A stretch of 5,067 nt of DNA from contig CAYVTZ010000081.1 in NCBI GenBank assembly GCA_964454685.1, positions 1 to 5,067 of the forward strand, read 5' to 3'. The notes under the pieces are model-generated. The model ran no database searches and was not told the DNA's origin. It saw only the letters and a list, made by a program, of their open reading frames with translations. Source of the stretch: CAYVTZ01 sp964454685 (GTDB lineage: Bacteria; Bacillota; Clostridia; Christensenellales; Christensenellaceae). A program made the translations under genes and the position numbers. Below, piece by piece: positions 1 through 5,067 of the stretch (the first letter of the stretch is position 1; each line of letters begins with the position of its first letter).

Positions 1-1
1 G

Positions 2-925
2 CTTTTCATTATATCTGATGTTTTTGTGTCCATCAAATCGGGTACGGGGGCAGAGACAGAGAAAACAAAAGTGACTATCTCGGTGGACGGAGAGCTATTC
101 TCAGCCACGGGAACCGTAATGAAAAGTCTGGGCTGGTATGCGGTGTACGCCAAGACAAAAGCAGACAGCGCAATGCCGCCACTTATGATCGGCGAGGCGC
201 TGGGTGCTGACCTGAAAATATCCGAGGGCAAAACCGATCCCCCAAAAAGATTTACCGATAAAACGCTTTGCGCTGCAATGAAAAGTGCGGGAAAGCAATG
301 CGGTGACGACGAACTAAAAAAGATTCTGGATGACCCCAGTGTGCAGGGCATTGGGACAGAAGCTACTCGCGCCGGGATCGTAGAAGGATTGATTCGATCC
401 GGGTACATAGAACGCAAGCGCAAACAAATCACGCCAACCGAAAAAGGGATGAAGCTAATCGAAATTCTTCCGTTTGAGGAGTTGAAGTCGGCAGAACTGA
501 CGGCAATTTGGGAAAAGGATTTATCCAAAATAAGCAAGGGGGAAATGAGCTGTGAAGAGTATGTGAGGCGCATTGAAGAAAAAACATTGGAATGGATCAA
601 TGCCGCGCCCAAAGAAATGACAGGCGCAGGATTCGCGCACAAAGACGCGATTGCAGTATGTCCCTTGTGCGGCGGTAGCATCATTGCATACAAATGGGGA
701 TGGGGGTGCTCCAACTATAAAGCCGGATGCAAATTTGGCGTTAAGTGTCTCATTGCAGGTAAGAGGATAACCGAAAAGAATATAAAAGAAATTGCCACCA
801 CCGGCAAGACGAGGTTTTTGAAGGGTTTTAAAAAGAAAGATGGAAGCGGCACATACGAAGCGGCGCTTTGTATTGGCGAAGATGGCCGCATCAACTTTTG
901 TTTCCCGGAAAGGAAGAAAAGATGA
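2..925 (+). CDS. topB: Type IA DNA topoisomerase (topoisomerase III-like), C-terminal part; 5' end outside window
   Basis: The enzyme relaxes or decatenates DNA by passing one strand through a transient break, and on mobile elements it usually serves replication or transfer. The frame is open from base 2 without a stop, and the GTG at 26 has no Shine-Dalgarno, so this is the tail of a longer protein rather than a gene starting here. Counting from that GTG codon, residues 108-118 read GIGTEATRAGI, a hallmark of the type IA central domain. A winged-helix-like stretch follows (GYIERKRKQITPTEKG), then ELTAIWE near 157-163. A zinc-ribbon-like cluster has Cys212, Cys215, Cys228 and Cys235, followed by a topoisomerase C-terminal repeat (IAGKRITE, then GKTRFLKGF, ending DGRINFCF). 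The catalytic tyrosine and Toprim domain must lie upstream of the window. The stop overlaps the next start (ATGA), implying co-transcription. The family call is firm; the exact subfamily is less sure. Confidence 0.9.
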   Translation, partial: LFIISDVFVSIKSGTGAETEKTKVTISVDGELFSATGTVMKSLGWYAVYAKTKADSAMPPLMIGEALGADLKISEGKTDPPKRFTDKTLCAAMKSAGKQCGDDELKKILDDPSVQGIGTEATRAGIVEGLIRSGYIERKRKQITPTEKGMKLIEILPFEELKSAELTAIWEKDLSKISKGEMSCEEYVRRIEEKTLEWINAAPKEMTGAGFAHKDAIAVCPLCGGSIIAYKWGWGCSNYKAGCKFGVKCLIAGKRITEKNIKEIATTGKTRFLKGFKKKDGSGTYEAALCIGEDGRINFCFPERKKR

Positions 926-1398
926 GAAAAATTATAAGCTATGTCAAAGACAGGCGCGCTTGGCGCGAGGTTCCGGATGCACTGCAAACAAAAATGTACA
1001 AATGGTTAGGGCTTAATATCCTACTGCTTGTACTGGTTATTTTCATTCTGGCGATTGCTCCTATCGCGTATATGTTGATCGGGGGGTTACTTCTACAAGC
1101 GATTCTAGTCGGTGTTGCGCTGTACTTTTACGATACTGTTACAAAAGGACGTTACGACACCTTTAACGGAGTGGTCATGGAAAAACAGAAAAAAGGGGTA
1201 TTGCATCACCGATACACCTTGGTCGTCATGAAATGCGACGACGAGCGCGTCATCAGTTTTGCGCTGCGCGAGGGCATGACTCTTTTAGCGCCGGGTCTGA
1301 GGATTACGCTTTATGTCGCAAAATCCGCGAACAAGATGAAATCGGCCGACGGCATTCGATACGGAGAATACCTAGCATTCAAAGTAGGCAAAGACTGA
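922..1398 (+). CDS. Small membrane protein of unknown function, coupled to the topoisomerase gene
   Basis: I do not recognise this 158-residue protein. The start at 922 is chosen because ATG overlaps the topoisomerase stop as ATGA and AGGAAG (911-916) lies 5 nt upstream; the frame stays open further upstream only because it runs inside the topoisomerase gene. A basic N-terminus (residues 1-28, rich in Lys and Arg) precedes two hydrophobic segments, about 31-47 and 48-70, separated by a Pro at 47, which look like a membrane hairpin. Residues 77-158 form a soluble, beta-rich-looking tail with alternating hydrophobic and charged residues (FNGVVMEKQ, YTLVVMKCDDERVISFAL, GLRITLYVAK). By inference it is a membrane-anchored small beta domain, possibly part of the element's transfer or replication apparatus. 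The ATGA overlap suggests translational coupling. Coding status is well supported; function is unknown. Confidence 0.8.
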   Translation: MRKIISYVKDRRAWREVPDALQTKMYKWLGLNILLLVLVIFILAIAPIAYMLIGGLLLQAILVGVALYFYDTVTKGRYDTFNGVVMEKQKKGVLHHRYTLVVMKCDDERVISFALREGMTLLAPGLRITLYVAKSANKMKSADGIRYGEYLAFKVGKD

Positions 1399-1407
1399 AA
1401 CAAAAAT

Positions 1408-1436
1408 TTGACCTTAAACTTGGCTATTGCTATCAT
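1408..1436 (+). promoter_or_regulatory. Predicted sigma-70-type promoter upstream of ssb
   Basis: TTGACC (1408-1413) and TATCAT (1431-1436) are separated by exactly 17 nt; each differs from the consensus hexamer at one position. It lies just after the membrane-protein stop, and transcription would start near 1442-1444. It would drive the leader with the two hairpins described below and, if those are passed, ssb. Predicted from sequence only. Confidence 0.6.
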
Positions 1437-1442
1437 GGATTC

Positions 1443-1535
1443 AGATAGTTATTTTATGCACTGCGTGATGCAATTTTGCGCAGGCGAGTTGAGATTTAAA
1501 GTCAAAGGGTATCTTTCTCTTTGACTTTTATTTTT
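1443..1535 (+). ncRNA. Candidate structured leader or short RNA before ssb
   Basis: From the predicted start to the end of the T-rich tract lie about 90 nt without a convincing ORF. They hold two hairpins. The first pairs 1458-1465 with 1479-1485 (GC, a bulged A, CTGCG against CGCAGGC). The second is the terminator-like stem 1498-1528. Promoter, compact structure and terminator together resemble a small regulatory RNA or a transcription-attenuated leader. No known RNA family is recognised, so this is a hypothesis; the region may simply be intergenic. Confidence 0.3.
1498..1535 (+). terminator. Rho-independent terminator-like hairpin in the ssb leader
   Basis: AAAGTCAAAG (1498-1507) pairs perfectly with CTTTGACTTT (1519-1528). 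A G-U and a G-C pair extend the stem to 12 bp with a 7-nt loop. It is followed by TTTTATTTTT (1526-1535). The stem is AT-rich, so termination may be partial. It could end the topoisomerase/membrane-protein transcript, but it also sits downstream of the predicted ssb promoter and so could attenuate ssb. Confidence 0.65.
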
Positions 1536-1548
1536 CAAAAACAAAAAA

Positions 1549-1564
1549 ACGTCATCTCCGACGT
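1549..1564 (+). repeat. Short inverted repeat just before the ssb ribosome binding site
   Basis: ACGTC (1549-1553) and GACGT (1560-1564) can form a 5-bp stem with a 6-nt loop. It lies immediately before the purine-rich AGGAGAGGAAAGAGGT that holds the ssb Shine-Dalgarno (GAGGT, 1578-1582, 5 nt before the ATG). It might tune translation or be an operator half-site pair, but five base pairs could be chance. Confidence 0.3.
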
Positions 1565-1587
1565 ACAGGAGAGGAAAGAGGTAATGT

Positions 1588-2040
1588 ATGAACAGAATCA
1601 TTTTGATTGGAAACTTGACAAAGGACCTTGAGGAACGTACCACGGCAAATGGAAAACAAGTGGTCAACGGATCTATTGCGGTCGCACGGCAATTCAAACG
1701 AGAAGGGCAACCCGAGACTGACTTTTTCAATTTTGTGCTTTTTGGCAAGAACGCTGAGAATGCAGTGAAATACCTGGCAAAAGGCTCGAAAGTTGGTTTG
1801 GTCGGTTCGGTACAGAACAGAAGCTGGGATAAACCCGACGGCACAAAGGGATACACCTCAGATGTATTTGTTGACTCTATCGAGTACTTAAATACAAGAA
1901 AAGCCGATGGCGCAGGATCGGGTGCGACGAAGGCGGCGGCACCAAGCGCGGCTCCGACAGCCCCGGCAGAAGCGGATGACCTATTCGCTGAGGAACTCGA
2001 AGGTTTTGAGCCCATGGACGACGCGGAACTGCCGTTCTAA
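1588..2040 (+). CDS. ssb: Single-stranded DNA-binding protein (SSB)
   Basis: The 150-residue length is near the usual bacterial SSB size. It binds and protects single-stranded DNA in the cytoplasm during replication, repair or conjugative transfer and recruits partner proteins through its C-terminal tip. Residues 1-104 form the OB fold: the N-terminal MNRIILIGNLTKD is typical, as are the TDFFNFVLFGKNAENAVKYL segment (44-63) and GSVQNRSW (73-80). Aromatic residues at 46, 47, 49 and 80 are candidates for base stacking. Residues 107-130 are an Ala/Pro/Gly-rich flexible linker, and the last residues, DDAELPF, match the acidic tip that docks partner enzymes. The start is set by GAGGT 5 nt upstream. 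The gap to the next gene is 83 nt. An SSB near a topoisomerase suggests an element-encoded paralogue rather than the chromosomal housekeeping gene; that is inference. Confidence 0.97.
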   Translation: MNRIILIGNLTKDLEERTTANGKQVVNGSIAVARQFKREGQPETDFFNFVLFGKNAENAVKYLAKGSKVGLVGSVQNRSWDKPDGTKGYTSDVFVDSIEYLNTRKADGAGSGATKAAAPSAAPTAPAEADDLFAEELEGFEPMDDAELPF

Positions 2041-2075
2041 ACCGATGTAAACGTATCATAGCAATAGCAATCTAC

Positions 2076-2105
2076 AGGAGCGAGCGGCGATAGCTGCTTG
2101 CTCCT
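2076..2105 (+). promoter_or_regulatory. Strong 13-bp GATA-loop RNA hairpin upstream of the AAA+ gene
   Basis: Bases 2076-2088 pair without interruption with 2093-2105 (two G-U pairs, the rest Watson-Crick), leaving a GATA tetraloop. The stem is GC-rich and should be very stable as RNA. No T-run follows, so it is not an ordinary intrinsic terminator. It ends 8 nt before the GGAGGG ribosome binding site of the AAA+ gene, and its 3' arm ends in CTCCTC, which could alternatively pair with that site. It may be a translational control element, a protein-binding site or an mRNA stabiliser. Confidence 0.6.
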
Positions 2106-2113
2106 CATTCTAT

Positions 2114-2119
2114 GGAGGG
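2114..2119 (+). promoter_or_regulatory. Ribosome binding site that fixes the AAA+ start
   Basis: GGAGGG lies 4 nt (or GGAGG 5 nt) before the ATG at 2124. An in-frame ATG at 2112 overlaps this motif and has no Shine-Dalgarno at suitable distance, since the hairpin occupies that place. The 2124 start is therefore preferred and shortens the protein by four residues. Confidence 0.75.
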
Positions 2120-2123
2120 AAAA

Positions 2124-3875
2124 ATGGATAATCAGCTATTCGGATTCTTTGTCCGTGAAGAAGAAATCAAAAACGAAGCCTTGAAAAAAGTTGTGGATAG
2201 TAAAAGGGTTCCTAGCGCATACTCTATGCATGCATCAGGCGCTTCCTATGCTACAATCTCTGTACCGATGGCAAATGCTCTTGTAGCCTTATGGCAAATG
2301 AAACGGATTATTGGCGACGGCGGTATCGGTGAGAGAAGCGGCTCTAGCATTGTGGAGCATCACGTTTCCAGTGAGATCTGCGAAATTGCAAAACTCGATT
2401 ATTCAACCGGGTTGTTCCGCGCGGTTGTTTATAACAAGGAAGACGATGTGTATTCGCCGTATGTGCTGCCGCGAGAAAAATCAAGGAAGAAAAGTAACGG
2501 CGGCGAACTGATTTGGATGGCGCTGTATCCGCTACTGATGAGAGACCCTGAGTTCAATACTCAGTTTGATACCTTTTGTGCGTGTGGAAATGCGGATTTT
2601 TCCGATGCGCATATGTCGAAAAAAACGCTTGCCATCTTGTGCGATAATATCTATCGCACGATAAAACAAGGGGGTATCGAACTCACAATCGAGGAGAGTT
2701 TAACGATCCCGACGATTTCAGAAACGATGATAGCGGGTGGAACACTGACACCGGAAACGGTAGTAATTGGCACTATGCCAATTCTGTCGGGGACTGTAAG
2801 TGATTCAGTAAGAATTAGCGGCGTTAAGAGTGTAAAGCATGAGGCATATTATCCGTTGAGCGAACGCGAATTGTCATCGCGCGAAAAACTGTTAGTGCCG
2901 GCACTTCCTGAATGGTACGTGATGCCTCAGCAAGTGGTTGATGCAGTGCTACATGCGAGCGAGACGACGATAAGTGCATCGCCGATGCGCAACTTTATGT
3001 TTCGCGGTGCAGCAGGTTCAGGCAAAACAAAAGCAGCGATTGCATTTGCTTCCTTAGTGCAGCGGCCGTATGTGAGTTTCACATGCAGCTCAAACACTGA
3101 AATTTTTGACTTTATTGGGCAAATGATCCCCTGTGAAGCAAACGGAGAGAAAATGCCAACGATGAAAGAGGCGCGGTACGATCCGTATACTGCATACGCA
3201 AAGTTGACCGGCAGCGAATTTGAGAGTGAGAATTATGAAGAATGCAGCAAAAGGTGCATTGAAATTATGAAAGACAACGCGATGATTACGTCGGCAACCG
3301 GGCAGCGTTACAAATACGTTGTAACGGATTTCCTCAATGCTATAAAAAATGGCTGGGTAGTCGAAATCCAAGAACCGAATGTGATTGCTCAACCCGGCGT
3401 ATTGACAGGATTAAACGCGCTACTTGAAGGTGAGCAAATCACGCTATTGACAGGAGAAGTGATTAAGCGGCATCCCGACGCGGTTGTAATCGTGACGACC
3501 AATGTAGATTATGAAGGGTGCCGTGATATGAACCAGTCCGTTGTCGACCGTATGGACATGGTATTTGATATGAACACCCCGACGAAAGAAATTATGTTTG
3601 AACGTGCGAAGGAGAAAACGGGGTTTGAGGACGATCAGTTGCTGGCAAAGATGGTTGATGTGACATGCGATATCTCTGAATGGCTTGCAAACAGATCCAT
3701 CACGGACGGCACTTGCGGTATGCGCTCGCTGCTTGCTTGGGTTGAAAGTGTCAAGATCACGAATAACCCGTATAGAAGCGCACAGCATACGATAATCAGT
3801 AAAACAACCAATTCTGCGGACGACAGAGACAGCGTCTCGGTTTCCATATTGGAGCGTACGTTCCCGCGAAACTAA
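2124..3875 (+). CDS. MoxR/dynein-related AAA+ ATPase with altered Walker B motif
   Basis: A 583-residue ATPase likely to remodel or activate a partner protein using ATP. Residues 1-280 have no domain I recognise. The AAA+ core begins near 285: Walker A is GAAGSGKT at 295-302. A Walker B-like strand, GWVVEIQEPN (about 410-419), carries Gln where the catalytic-pair Asp normally stands but keeps the following Glu. Sensor 1 is VVIVTTN (454-460), an arginine-finger candidate is Arg476 in VVDRMDM, and a sensor-2-like arginine is Arg534 in GMRSLL. The arrangement fits the MoxR/AAA_5 group, here with an insertion of about 70 residues between Walker A and Walker B. MoxR proteins commonly pair with VWA-domain proteins, and the next gene is a HExxH protein of a kind compatible with that pairing. 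A strong hairpin precedes it and a terminator follows. Family is confident; substrate unknown. Confidence 0.9.
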   Translation: MDNQLFGFFVREEEIKNEALKKVVDSKRVPSAYSMHASGASYATISVPMANALVALWQMKRIIGDGGIGERSGSSIVEHHVSSEICEIAKLDYSTGLFRAVVYNKEDDVYSPYVLPREKSRKKSNGGELIWMALYPLLMRDPEFNTQFDTFCACGNADFSDAHMSKKTLAILCDNIYRTIKQGGIELTIEESLTIPTISETMIAGGTLTPETVVIGTMPILSGTVSDSVRISGVKSVKHEAYYPLSERELSSREKLLVPALPEWYVMPQQVVDAVLHASETTISASPMRNFMFRGAAGSGKTKAAIAFASLVQRPYVSFTCSSNTEIFDFIGQMIPCEANGEKMPTMKEARYDPYTAYAKLTGSEFESENYEECSKRCIEIMKDNAMITSATGQRYKYVVTDFLNAIKNGWVVEIQEPNVIAQPGVLTGLNALLEGEQITLLTGEVIKRHPDAVVIVTTNVDYEGCRDMNQSVVDRMDMVFDMNTPTKEIMFERAKEKTGFEDDQLLAKMVDVTCDISEWLANRSITDGTCGMRSLLAWVESVKITNNPYRSAQHTIISKTTNSADDRDSVSVSILERTFPRN

Positions 3876-3960
3876 AATTTGATTTCACGCTAAAAATGTG
3901 ATAACGTGGAACCGAAAGTTAGATTTAGCCTTACACCAAAAAACAAGGCAAGTAGGATTA
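3876..3960 (+). other. Non-coding gap with weak inverted repeats before the metallopeptidase gene
   Basis: No ORF is seen. Two weak stems are possible: 3883-3889 with 3905-3911 (seven pairs including one G-U, 15-nt loop) and GCCTT 3928-3932 with AAGGC 3945-3949 (12-nt loop). TTGATT at 3879-3884 resembles a -35 box but the best -10 candidates downstream (TAACGT, GATAAC) are poor, so no promoter is called. Confidence 0.35.
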
Positions 3961-3996
3961 GAAAGAGCTGTATTGATTTGCGGCTCTTTTTTTTTT
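3961..3996 (+). terminator. Strong rho-independent terminator between the AAA+ and metallopeptidase genes
   Basis: AAAGAGCTG (3962-3970) pairs with CGGCTCTTT (3981-3989), with one T-G wobble and a 10-nt loop, and runs straight into ten consecutive T (3987-3996). This is a classical intrinsic terminator on the + strand. It ends one base before the AAGGAGG ribosome binding site of the next gene, so that gene must rely on readthrough, antitermination or an unseen promoter. Confidence 0.85.
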
Positions 3997-3997
3997 G

Positions 3998-4004
3998 AAG
4001 GAGG
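3998..4004 (+). promoter_or_regulatory. Consensus ribosome binding site of the metallopeptidase gene
   Basis: AAGGAGG is a full match to the Shine-Dalgarno consensus and sits 5 nt before the ATG at 4010. It fixes this start and indicates efficient translation once the message is made. Confidence 0.85.
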
Positions 4005-4009
4005 AAAGT

Positions 4010-5067
4010 ATGAATACTAGGGCATTATCGGAAATGGTGCACGACGAGAAGACTAAGATCACACCGGCTAAAATGCTGAAATCACGAGCGCTGCGCACTC
4101 AGATACGTGAGATACTGAACAGCGCGGCAGCGAAGTACAAGAGGGCGCCAATCCGTTTGGAAATGGTACATGACAAAAACAACCCTGATATCGCCTGCAC
4201 AAACAAACGCACAGTGTTTATCAACACGGCCAACGTCCTGACAAATCAAATGAAGACGATTAAGGACAAGTATTATTCTATCATTGCGTTGGCGGCGCAC
4301 GAATTAGGGCATATACTCTATACAGATTTCTTGTTGTGGCAAAGCATGGAAAACAGTATTGGCGGCGGGAAGCTATTCCCCGACCCGGAGTCCGGAGATT
4401 TAAAAGGATTTGGTGCGGCACTGGCGATTGATGATATGCGCAAATTTATTGTTGATCCAACGAATCGTAAAAAATTCCTGTTTGTGATCCATCAGATATG
4501 TAATGTCATCGAAGACGGTTATGTCGAAAAACGTATTTCGCAGCGATTTCCGGGCAGCTTTAAATACTCTTTGGAGTTGCTGGATCAAAAGCAATTTGAG
4601 CTTTGTAAGACGGCCGAGGAGATGTGGCATGAATTGGATGACGAAAATGATGCACGCGGAATATACGCAATGTTTGTTGCTCTAATACTGTCCTACGCAA
4701 AAACCGGCGAAATTAAGCGCGGGGGATTCAAACGTGGAGACAACCTAATCCTTGATGCGGTTTTTTCAGCGATCGAACAGATTGACCGAGCAATTTTCTC
4801 CGGAAAGGCAATGGAGCGCATGAAAGCGTGCGTTGTGATTATGGTCGAAAACTGGATGAGTGTATTCAAGCCGTTTCTTGAGACAATTACCGAGAAAGAG
4901 ACAGAATCGAACGCCGGAACAAGCGGAACCGGAGCAAGTAAAATACCTGTTGGCGAAACCCGAGGTGAAGAAGAAGGAGCGGGTGTTTCCATGTGCAAAG
5001 CCGAATCTGGAAATGAGCCCTTCTCGAAAAAATGGACACGAGAAAGCTCTAAAAAACGAAAGAATAC
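4010..5067 (+). CDS. HExxH putative zinc metallopeptidase, likely partner of the AAA+ ATPase; 3' end outside window
   Basis: The frame is open for 352 codons to the window edge with no stop. Residues 94-104 read LAAHELGHILY, a zincin-type HExxH site (His97, Glu98, His101) in a hydrophobic helix. Further on, NVIEDGYVEKR (165-175) carries acidic residues (Glu168, Asp169, Glu173) that could supply the third zinc ligand, as in gluzincin-like enzymes; a similar ED-x-x-x-E pattern occurs in metallopeptidase and CobT-like proteins that bear VWA domains. Residues about 180-293 look helical. From about 294 the sequence turns into a Gly/Ser/Glu/Lys-rich linker (SNAGTSGTGASK, then GEEEG), as before a separate C-terminal domain; a VWA domain there is inference, since it lies beyond the window. 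No signal peptide or membrane helix is seen, so it is probably cytoplasmic. It follows the MoxR-like gene after 134 nt holding a terminator. No named gene is recognised. Confidence 0.85.
   Translation, partial: MNTRALSEMVHDEKTKITPAKMLKSRALRTQIREILNSAAAKYKRAPIRLEMVHDKNNPDIACTNKRTVFINTANVLTNQMKTIKDKYYSIIALAAHELGHILYTDFLLWQSMENSIGGGKLFPDPESGDLKGFGAALAIDDMRKFIVDPTNRKKFLFVIHQICNVIEDGYVEKRISQRFPGSFKYSLELLDQKQFELCKTAEEMWHELDDENDARGIYAMFVALILSYAKTGEIKRGGFKRGDNLILDAVFSAIEQIDRAIFSGKAMERMKACVVIMVENWMSVFKPFLETITEKETESNAGTSGTGASKIPVGETRGEEEGAGVSMCKAESGNEPFSKKWTRESSKKRKN

Noticed and set aside
26..28. GTG at 26 as the true start of the first gene.
   Set aside because: No ribosome binding site precedes it, the frame is open to the window edge, and the protein would lack the catalytic and Toprim domains.
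1584..1631. Tiny ORF starting at ATG 1584, overlapping the ssb start in another frame.
   Set aside because: Only about 15 codons, and the Shine-Dalgarno spacing (1 nt) is too short for that ATG.
1449..2015. 188-codon minus-strand ORF opposite ssb.
   Set aside because: Shadow of ssb on the other strand: low-complexity Ala/Ser/Pro composition mirrors the ssb linker, and no family motif or good start is seen.
1423..2068. 11-bp inverted repeat flanking ssb (GCTATTGCTAT at 1423-1433 and its complement at 2058-2068), possible mobile-cassette ends.
   Set aside because: A few 11-bp inverted matches are expected by chance in about 5 kb; the first copy overlaps the predicted -10 box, and no target duplication or transposase is seen.
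1564..2080. Direct repeat TACAGGAG at 1564-1571 and 2073-2080, possible operator.
   Set aside because: Only eight bases and mostly Shine-Dalgarno-like; the two copies sit in different structural contexts.
3444..4998. Minus-strand ORFs of 70-114 codons opposite the AAA+ and HExxH genes.
   Set aside because: They lie inside well-supported plus-strand genes, have no recognisable motif and no convincing ribosome binding sites.

Overview
This window looks like part of a mobile element (an integrative and conjugative element, plasmid or large prophage) from a Gram-positive, probably Clostridia-like, bacterium (Bacillota). The evidence is purine-rich Shine-Dalgarno sites about 5 nt before nearly every start, an AT-rich sigma-70-type promoter, rho-independent terminators with long T-runs, and a gene set typical of accessory elements. 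No integrase, relaxase or attachment site is visible, so the element type is an inference. All genes are on the + strand; no credible minus-strand gene was found.

Layout. (1) 2-925: the C-terminal part of a type IA topoisomerase (topoisomerase III/TopB-like), whose beginning lies before the window. (2) 922-1398: a small two-helix membrane protein of unknown function, overlapping the topoisomerase stop by ATGA. (3) 1399-1587: a non-coding stretch with a good promoter, a bulged hairpin and a terminator-type hairpin. It is either a regulated leader of the next gene or a short RNA of about 90 nt. (4) 1588-2040: a complete single-stranded DNA-binding protein (ssb) with the acidic DDAELPF tip. (5) 2041-2123: a gap with a strong 13-bp GATA-loop hairpin next to the following ribosome binding site. 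(6) 2124-3875: a MoxR/dynein-related AAA+ ATPase with a degenerate Walker B motif. (7) 3876-4009: a gap ending in a strong terminator that abuts the next ribosome binding site. (8) 4010 to the end: a long open frame, cut by the window edge, with a HELGH zinc-metallopeptidase motif.

How they fit. Topoisomerase and SSB form a DNA-maintenance module, handling single-stranded DNA during replication or transfer. The AAA+ ATPase and HExxH protein look like a second module. MoxR-type ATPases commonly work with a von Willebrand A-domain partner, and the charged linker at the end of the HExxH protein is where such a domain could begin just outside the window. This pair is the most likely poorly described system here. 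Each of the last three genes is preceded by a strong RNA hairpin, which suggests separate control of each gene rather than one simple operon.
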